In this document: positions 7,198 through 10,177 of the stretch, piece by piece
Layout: every line of letters begins with the position of its first letter
Position numbering within the stretch: position 1 is the stretch's first letter
From: CAYUYM01 sp964449305
GTDB taxonomy: Bacteria > Bacteroidota > Ignavibacteria > SZUA-365 > CAYQST01
Direction of reading: 5' to 3'
NCBI GenBank assembly: GCA_964449305.1
Contig: CAYUYM010000129.1
Span: forward strand, 1 to 10,177
Length of the DNA stretch: 10,177 bases
Notes under the pieces: model-generated
The model's database searches: none
What the model saw: only the letters and a program-made list of their open reading frames with translations
What the model was told of the DNA's origin: nothing
Translations under genes and position numbers: made by a program

Positions 7198-8712
7198 TCA
7201 CCCCTTGTGCTCGGGCCGCATGGTCGGGAAGAGGATGACGTCGCGGATGGATTCCGCGCCCGTCAGGAGGATGGTGAGGCGGTCGATGCCGATGCCCAGC
7301 CCGGCGGTCGGTGGCATGCCGTATTCGAGCGTCTCGAGGTAATCCTCGTCCACACTCATCGCCTCGTCGTCGCCACGGGCGCGCAGTGCAGCCTGTTCCA
7401 TGAAGCGTTCACGCTGGTCGATGGGGTCGTTGAGTTCGGAGAAGGCGTTGGCGAGCTCTGTGCCATTGACAAAGAGCTCGAAGCGTTCCACGAGTCCCTT
7501 CTTGTCCCGATGCTTTTTTGCGAGCGGGGAGATCTCGATGGGGTAGTCCGTGATGAACGTGGGCTGGACAAGATGCTCCTGAACGAATGCGGAGAAGATC
7601 TCGTCGATGATCTTTCCCGGTCCGATCTTCGGATCGAGCGGGAGGTTGAGGTGCGCCGCGGCGGCACGCAGTCCCGCTTCATCGAGCCCCTCGAGGTTCT
7701 CACCGGTGTGGTTGCGGATGGCCTCGAACATGGGGATCCGGGCGAAGGGCCTGCCGAAGTCGATCTCCACGCCGCCGACGAGGGCCGTGTCGCCGCCGTT
7801 CACCGCGCGGTTCACGGTGCGGAGCATCTCCTCCACAAGCTGCATCATCCAGCGGTAGTCCTTGAACGCCACGTAGAGTTCGAGCATGGTGAACTCGGGA
7901 TTGTGGCTGCGATCCATGCCCTCGTTGCGGAAGTCCTTGCTGATCTCATACACGCCATGGAAGCCGCCCACGATGAGACGCTTGAGATAGAGTTCGTCGG
8001 CGATGCGCAGGTAGAGCCTGATGTCGAGCGCATTGTGGTGGGTCACGAACGGGCGGGCAGCCGCGCCGCCGTAGAGCGGCTGGAGCACGGGCGTCTCCAC
8101 CTCGAGGTAGCCCCGGTCATCCAGGAAGGTCCGGATGGAGCGCACGATGGCGGAACGTTTCACGAACACGTTCTTGACGTCGGGGTTGAGGATGAGGTCG
8201 AGCGCCCGCTTGCGATAGCGCAGTTCCTTGTCCGTGAACTGATCAAAGACGACGCGGTTCCCCTCCTCATCGGTCTTTTCCTTGGGTGCGGGCAGCGGGC
8301 GCAGGGACTTGGCGAGCAGTTCCATCGACTGCACATGGACAGAGATTTCCCCCATGCGTGTGCGGAACACGAAGCCCGTGACACCGATGATGTCGCCCAT
8401 GTCGAGCAGCTTCAGCGTGTCGTAGGCGGCCTCGCCGATGTCATCCCGCTTCAGATAAACCTGGATTCTTCCGGTATGATCCTGGATGTGGGCGAAGGTG
8501 GCCTTGCCCATGCGTCGCAGGCTCATGATGCGGCCGGCGATGGACACGATGCGTTGTTCATCCTCGTCCGTGAAGGAGGCCAGAATGTCCGACGCATCCG
8601 CGGTTGTGGCGAACTCGTAGCCGAACGGCGCAACGCCGCGGTTGAGCAGTTCGTCGTACTCCTCCCGCCTGCGATGCATCAGATCATTGAGCTCTTCTTG
8701 GTATTCCGACAT
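7198..8712 (-). CDS. lysS: Lysyl-tRNA synthetase, class II
   Basis: A 504-residue class II aminoacyl-tRNA synthetase that charges tRNA-Lys with lysine in the cytoplasm. The N-terminal OB-fold anticodon-binding domain spans about 54-140 (SIAGRIMSLRRMGKATFAHI, then GDIIGVTGFVFRTRMGEISV). Class II motif 1 is around GYLEVETPVLQPLYGGAAARPF minus its last residues (201-220), followed by LRIADELYLKRLIVGG (235-250). Motif 2 is SKDFRNEGMDRSHNPEFTML (258-277). Motif 3 is GLGIGIDRLTILLT (471-484), and the protein ends FPTMRP. The usual length is about 490-510. The ATG at 8712 has AAGGA 7 nt upstream, and no earlier in-frame start is as good. The pcrA gene follows 1 nt after the stop. No sign of truncation or transfer was seen. 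Confidence 0.97.
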   Translation of the reverse strand: MSEYQEELNDLMHRRREEYDELLNRGVAPFGYEFATTADASDILASFTDEDEQRIVSIAGRIMSLRRMGKATFAHIQDHTGRIQVYLKRDDIGEAAYDTLKLLDMGDIIGVTGFVFRTRMGEISVHVQSMELLAKSLRPLPAPKEKTDEEGNRVVFDQFTDKELRYRKRALDLILNPDVKNVFVKRSAIVRSIRTFLDDRGYLEVETPVLQPLYGGAAARPFVTHHNALDIRLYLRIADELYLKRLIVGGFHGVYEISKDFRNEGMDRSHNPEFTMLELYVAFKDYRWMMQLVEEMLRTVNRAVNGGDTALVGGVEIDFGRPFARIPMFEAIRNHTGENLEGLDEAGLRAAAAHLNLPLDPKIGPGKIIDEIFSAFVQEHLVQPTFITDYPIEISPLAKKHRDKKGLVERFELFVNGTELANAFSELNDPIDQRERFMEQAALRARGDDEAMSVDEDYLETLEYGMPPTAGLGIGIDRLTILLTGAESIRDVILFPTMRPEHKG

Positions 8713-8764
8713 GCGTTATTCCTTGGTCAAATGATGATTCATCAACGGACAGACCGGAAAATTA
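8713..8764 (-). promoter_or_regulatory. lysS leader: Shine-Dalgarno, 13-bp inverted repeat and possible -7 element
   Basis: AAGGA (8724-8720) is the lysS ribosome-binding site. Upstream of it, TGATGA-t-TCATCA (8732-8744) is a perfect inverted repeat with a 1-bp centre. TAATTTTC (8764-8757) is a loose match to the Bacteroidetes TAnnTTTG promoter element. I found no matching -33 element, so the promoter is tentative. The inverted repeat could be an operator or chance. From 8765 to 8811 nothing is recognisable. Confidence 0.25.
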
Positions 8765-8811
8765 CGCAGGATGGGAGTGAATCGCAAAAGGAGGGACCGG
8801 GGGATGGGGCG

Positions 8812-8860
8812 GAGTTCATAAGTTCAAACGTTGAAGAGTTCAAGAGTTGGACGCGGAACG
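8812..8860 (+). repeat. Octamer repeat locus with GGACGCGGAACG tail (copy 1)
   Basis: Five phased octamers are readable: GAGTTCAT, AAGTTCAA, ACGTTGAA, GAGTTCAA, GAGTTGGA, then CGCGGAACG. The tail continues as AGGGGGCCATG (8861-8871), which resembles the continuation at the copies near 9794 and 10036. The first three units are degenerate. It is 40 bp before the 116-bp inverted-repeat element at 8901, in the same relative order as at 9794-9909. Confidence 0.8.
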
Positions 8861-8900
8861 AGGGGGCCATGATATCAGATGGGCTGCGTGGTGAGGGGTG

Positions 8901-9016
8901 AGTCCTTCCGTCATTCCCGCACTTCGACAGGCTCAGTGCAGGCGCGGGAATCCACGCCATGGCTCCGAAAGCCGGACATGGATGCCCGCCTCCGCGGGCA
9001 TGACAACGGAGGGGCT
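8901..9016 (+). repeat. 116-bp inverted-repeat intergenic element (copy 1)
   Basis: The element has imperfect 11-bp terminal inverted repeats: AGTCCTTCCGT at the left (8901-8911) and ACGGAGGGGCT at the right (9006-9016), two mismatches. Inside are two hairpins. The first pairs ATTCCCGC (8913-8920) with GCGGGAAT (8944-8951) around a CACTTCGACAGGCTCAGTG loop. The second pairs ATGCCCGC (8982-8989) with GCGGGCAT (8994-9001) around a 4-base loop. Translated on the minus strand it gives VVMPAEAGIHVR and PALSLSK peptides, which I recognise as the false-protein signature of widespread palindromic intergenic repeats. By my reading it differs at five positions from the copy at 9909-10024. No transposase is near, so it would be non-autonomous if mobile. 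Confidence 0.8.
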
Positions 9017-9039
9017 ACGGGGCGAGGGGCGGCTGGGCG

Positions 9040-9130
9040 AGTCCCTCCGAAGCAAACACTGATAGCCCTGACAACCCTTCAACTGCCGTCCATGGATGCC
9101 CGCCTGCGCCGGCATGACGACGGAGGGGCA
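9040..9130 (+). repeat. 91-bp hybrid relative of the 116-bp inverted-repeat element
   Basis: The left end AGTCCCTCCGA (9040-9050) and right end ACGGAGGGGCA (9120-9130) match the termini of the 116-bp element. The right hairpin is kept: ATGCCCGC (9095-9102) against GCCGGCAT (9107-9114), one mismatch. The left half, including the ATTCCCGC hairpin, is replaced by about 38 bp of unrelated sequence (9051-9088). It lies 23 bp after copy 1. It may be an internally rearranged or more decayed copy. Confidence 0.6.
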
Positions 9131-9135
9131 CACCT

Positions 9136-9170
9136 GCGTCCAAACTCTTGAACTCTTCAACTCTTGAACG
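9136..9170 (-). repeat. Octamer repeat locus (copy 2, inverted)
   Basis: Read on the minus strand from 9170: GTTCAA, GAGTTGAA, GAGTTCAA, then GAGTTTGGACGC. It has the same octamer units as the other loci, but one extra T before GGACGC, and the rest of the tail is lost. It lies between the hybrid inverted-repeat element and the end of the toxin gene, 47 bp beyond the toxin stop, in the opposite orientation to copies 1, 3 and 4. Bases 9171-9217 hold nothing recognisable. Confidence 0.75.
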
Positions 9171-9217
9171 TCAGTCCAACCTGACGCTCCGTCCCTCACC
9201 TGCTGTCGCCCAAGGCC

Positions 9218-9484
9218 TCATTCATAATGCGTCCACATGCGGAGCACCTTGACCACATGTTCCCCGGGATACAGCTGGTAGACAAGCCGGTGTTGCAACG
9301 AAATCCTGCGGGAGAACGCACCATCAAGATCACCGATGAGTTTCTCAAACCGGGGGGGAAACTGCATTGGATCGACGCGAAGAATGTCCAGCAACGCCTC
9401 GACCTTCTCCCGCAGTCCGGCGGCGGCGATCGTCTGCGCGTCCTTCTGCGCCAGCCTGGTGAACACCAGGTGCCAGGTCACCAC
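9218..9484 (-). CDS. yoeB: YoeB/Txe-family toxin (type II toxin-antitoxin)
   Basis: An 88-residue RelE-superfamily toxin of the YoeB/Txe type, a ribosome-dependent mRNA endonuclease in studied members. Length matches E. coli YoeB (84). Aligned by eye to that protein, the key residues are kept: Glu47 in RFEKLIGDLDG (E. coli Glu46), Arg66 in ISLQHRLVYQL (Arg65), and the C-terminal His86-Tyr87 in LRMWTHYE (His83-Tyr84). SRR at 58-60 also matches. The toxin therefore looks intact. The start is one of two tandem GTG codons, at 9484 or 9481, which overlap the antitoxin stop by 7 or 4 bases. There is no clear Shine-Dalgarno, so translation is probably coupled to the antitoxin. The C-terminal WTHYE variant is one I associate with the Txe/YoeB group. 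Confidence 0.92.
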   Translation of the reverse strand: MVTWHLVFTRLAQKDAQTIAAAGLREKVEALLDILRVDPMQFPPRFEKLIGDLDGAFSRRISLQHRLVYQLYPGEHVVKVLRMWTHYE

Positions 9485-9720
9485 GGCAACCCGGTGTCAC
9501 ATGCGTCCAGCGGTGCGGCCATGCCTTCGCGGATGGACTCCCGCATACCCGGCACGGAAAGCAGATACAGGGTTTCCTGGATGGCAAGCCAGTCGTCCTC
9601 CGAAATCAGGATGGCGTTCGCGCGCTTGCCCGTGATCTGTATGGGTTCGGAACAGCTGGCAGCCTCATCGATGAGTTTGTACAAATCAGCGCGGGCTTTT
9701 GTCACGGCAATGGTTTTCAT
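9478..9720 (-). CDS. yefM: Phd/YefM-family antitoxin
   Basis: An 80-residue antitoxin of the Phd/YefM family, expected to bind operator DNA through its N-terminal domain and neutralise YoeB with its C-terminal tail. The N-terminus MKTIAVTKARADLYKLIDEA (1-20), then EPIQITGKRANAILISEDDW (25-44), is the family pattern: a strand, a helix, the basic GKR turn and the LISEDDW segment. The tail (about 50-80) is predicted to be disordered until bound to toxin. The ATG at 9720 has AAGGAG 5 nt upstream, the strongest ribosome-binding site in the window. It is the first gene of the pair and overlaps the toxin gene, as usual for this family. A 28-bp palindrome overlaps its promoter. Confidence 0.93.
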   Translation of the reverse strand: MKTIAVTKARADLYKLIDEAASCSEPIQITGKRANAILISEDDWLAIQETLYLLSVPGMRESIREGMAAPLDACDTGLPW

Positions 9721-9734
9721 GGCATCTCCTTGCT

Positions 9735-9766
9735 CAAAACGTACGCAATTGCAGACGTTTTGTCAA
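9735..9766 (-). promoter_or_regulatory. Toxin-antitoxin promoter with 28-bp palindromic operator
   Basis: On the minus strand TTGACA (9766-9761) is a perfect -35 hexamer, and TACGTT (9743-9738), after a 17-bp spacer, is a weak -10 (3 of 6). The sequence 9735-9762 is a near-perfect palindrome. Its outer arms are CAAAACGT (9735-9742) and ACGTTTTG (9755-9762), its centre is GCAATTGC (9745-9752), and only the two base pairs between arm and centre on each side fail to match. It covers the -10 and most of the spacer, so a bound repressor would block RNA polymerase. YefM and Phd antitoxins repress their own operons, so this is the expected operator. The implied 5' leader is very short (about 11 nt), so the -10 may be misplaced. 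Confidence 0.7.
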
Positions 9767-9793
9767 ATGGTGGCTGAGGGCGGCGAAGTGACG

Positions 9794-9818
9794 GAGTTCA
9801 AGAGTTGGACGCGGAACG
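9794..9818 (+). repeat. Octamer repeat locus with GGACGCGGAACG tail (copy 3)
   Basis: GAGTTCAA, GAGTTGGA, CGCGGAACG, followed by TGCGTGCCATGGCACG (9819-9834), whose last 14 bases form a perfect palindrome (9821-9834). Only two octamers are present. It lies 28 bp beyond the antitoxin -35 box and 90 bp before the second 116-bp element. The bases between (9835-9908) hold nothing recognisable. Confidence 0.75.
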
Positions 9819-9908
9819 TGCGTGCCATGGCACGGTATGCCCGCGGAGCAAGTGAAGAGATACGAGTGAAAAGTTTAGCAGCGCTGCCTCGGGAGGAACG
9901 GCTGCGCG

Positions 9909-10024
9909 AGCCCCTCCGTCATTCCCGCACTTCGACAGGCTCAATGCAGGCGCGGGAATCCACGCCATGGCTCCGAAGGCCGGACATGGATGCCCGCCTG
10001 CGCGGGCATGACAACGGAGGGGCT
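9909..10024 (+). repeat. 116-bp inverted-repeat intergenic element (copy 2)
   Basis: Perfect 11-bp terminal inverted repeats are visible: AGCCCCTCCGT (9909-9919) and ACGGAGGGGCT (10014-10024). The internal hairpins are as in copy 1: ATTCCCGC (9921-9928) with GCGGGAAT (9952-9959), and ATGCCCGC (9990-9997) with GCGGGCAT (10002-10009). It has the same length and orientation as the copy at 8901-9016 and differs at five positions by eye. I see no clear target-site duplication. Confidence 0.85.
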
Positions 10025-10035
10025 GCGGGGTGGCG

Positions 10036-10068
10036 CAGTTGAAGAGTTCCAGGGTTGGACGCGGAACG
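10036..10068 (+). repeat. Octamer repeat locus with GGACGCGGAACG tail (copy 4)
   Basis: CAGTTGAA, GAGTTCCA, GGGTTGGA, then CGCGGAACG, continuing AGCGTGTCATGG (10069-10080), which matches the continuation after copy 3 (TGCGTGCCATGG) at ten of twelve positions. It lies 11 bp after the right end of the second 116-bp element. Confidence 0.75.
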
Positions 10069-10086
10069 AGCGTGTCATGGCCTCGT

Positions 10087-10140
10087 CATTTCCGGAGTTC
10101 AGCCCGACCTGCGGCAGTCCATACCGACCTACGGAAAATG
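10087..10140. repeat. Two 11-bp direct repeats within a loose inverted repeat
   Basis: CCGACCTGCGG (10104-10114) and CCGACCTACGG (10124-10134) are direct repeats spaced exactly 20 bp start to start. They are enclosed by CATTTCCG (10087-10094) and CGGAAAATG (10132-10140), which can pair apart from one extra base. No gene is seen from 9721 to the window end. This could be a regulator-binding region of a gene beyond the edge, or another small dispersed repeat. Confidence 0.4.
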
Positions 10141-10177
10141 GGGTCCAAAACAAACGAGAGCGAGCGACGGCGCATGT

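Noticed and set aside
5367..7238. 623-codon plus-strand open frame opposite the helicase gene
   Set aside because: It lies antisense to a gene with all superfamily 1 helicase motifs; long antisense frames are common in GC-rich codon usage and the product has no recognisable domain.
8713..8812. T-box or other riboswitch upstream of lysS
   Set aside because: The leader is too short and shows no specifier, antiterminator or conserved riboswitch core.
7171..8901. 576-codon plus-strand open frame opposite lysS
   Set aside because: Antisense to a clear class II synthetase; the translation is a low-information, His/Val/Glu-rich shadow.
8901..9016. Rho-independent terminator for the toxin operon
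   Set aside because: The hairpins are GC-rich but have no following T-tract on either strand, and they are more than 200 bp past the toxin stop.
9485..10042. Plus-strand frame 9227-10042 as a gene
   Set aside because: It is antisense to the toxin-antitoxin pair and runs on through repeat sequence.
8742..10153. Small open frames encoding VVMPAQAGIH and ALSLSK peptides (for example 8742-8960, 8933-9199, 9941-10153)
   Set aside because: These peptides are translations of the palindromic repeats, a known source of false gene calls; the frames have no ribosome-binding site.

Overview
The window (GC-rich, roughly 60% by eye) reads as ordinary bacterial chromosome from a member of the Bacteroidetes/Chlorobi (FCB) group. 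The clues are a secreted beta-propeller-type protein that appears to end in a type IX secretion (T9SS) sorting domain, and an Omp28-like lipoprotein. Several genes nevertheless have usable Shine-Dalgarno sequences, and the GC content fits a GC-rich Chlorobi/Ignavibacteria/Kapabacteria-like lineage better than typical Bacteroidia. This placement is inference; no marker here is decisive.

Layout. (1) 1-1286, minus strand: a secreted YCF48/BNR-repeat protein, cut at its C-terminus by the window edge. It is divergent from (2) 1467-2540, plus strand: a lipoprotein with an Ig-like domain, a CxxC thioredoxin-like domain and a C-terminal beta domain (Omp28-like). (3) A minus-strand housekeeping block: lysS (lysyl-tRNA synthetase, 7198-8712), then a pcrA/uvrD helicase gene 1 nt downstream (4971-7196), then a short repeat-filled gap, then a DUF445 membrane protein (3577-4836) whose stop overlaps the start of a SpoU/TrmH RNA methyltransferase (2774-3577). 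(4) 8713-10177: an accessory stretch packed with dispersed repeats, holding one small type II toxin-antitoxin operon, yefM-yoeB-like (9218-9720, minus strand).

The most unusual material is the repeat landscape. There are five loci of an 8-bp tandem repeat (GAGTTSAA), four of them ending in GGACGC and three of those in the longer GGACGCGGAACG tail; one 7-bp tandem array (CCRTTCA-like) sits directly upstream of the DUF445 start. There are two near-identical 116-bp elements with 11-bp terminal inverted repeats, plus one hybrid 91-bp relative. The octamer tail and 116-bp element occur together, in the same orientation, on both sides of the toxin-antitoxin operon. The antitoxin promoter also carries a 28-bp near-perfect palindrome that looks like an autoregulatory operator.

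No rRNA, tRNA, CRISPR array, transposase, integrase or obvious new multi-gene system was seen. The genes themselves are recognisable families; the novelty, if any, lies in the intergenic repeats and their relation to the toxin-antitoxin operon.
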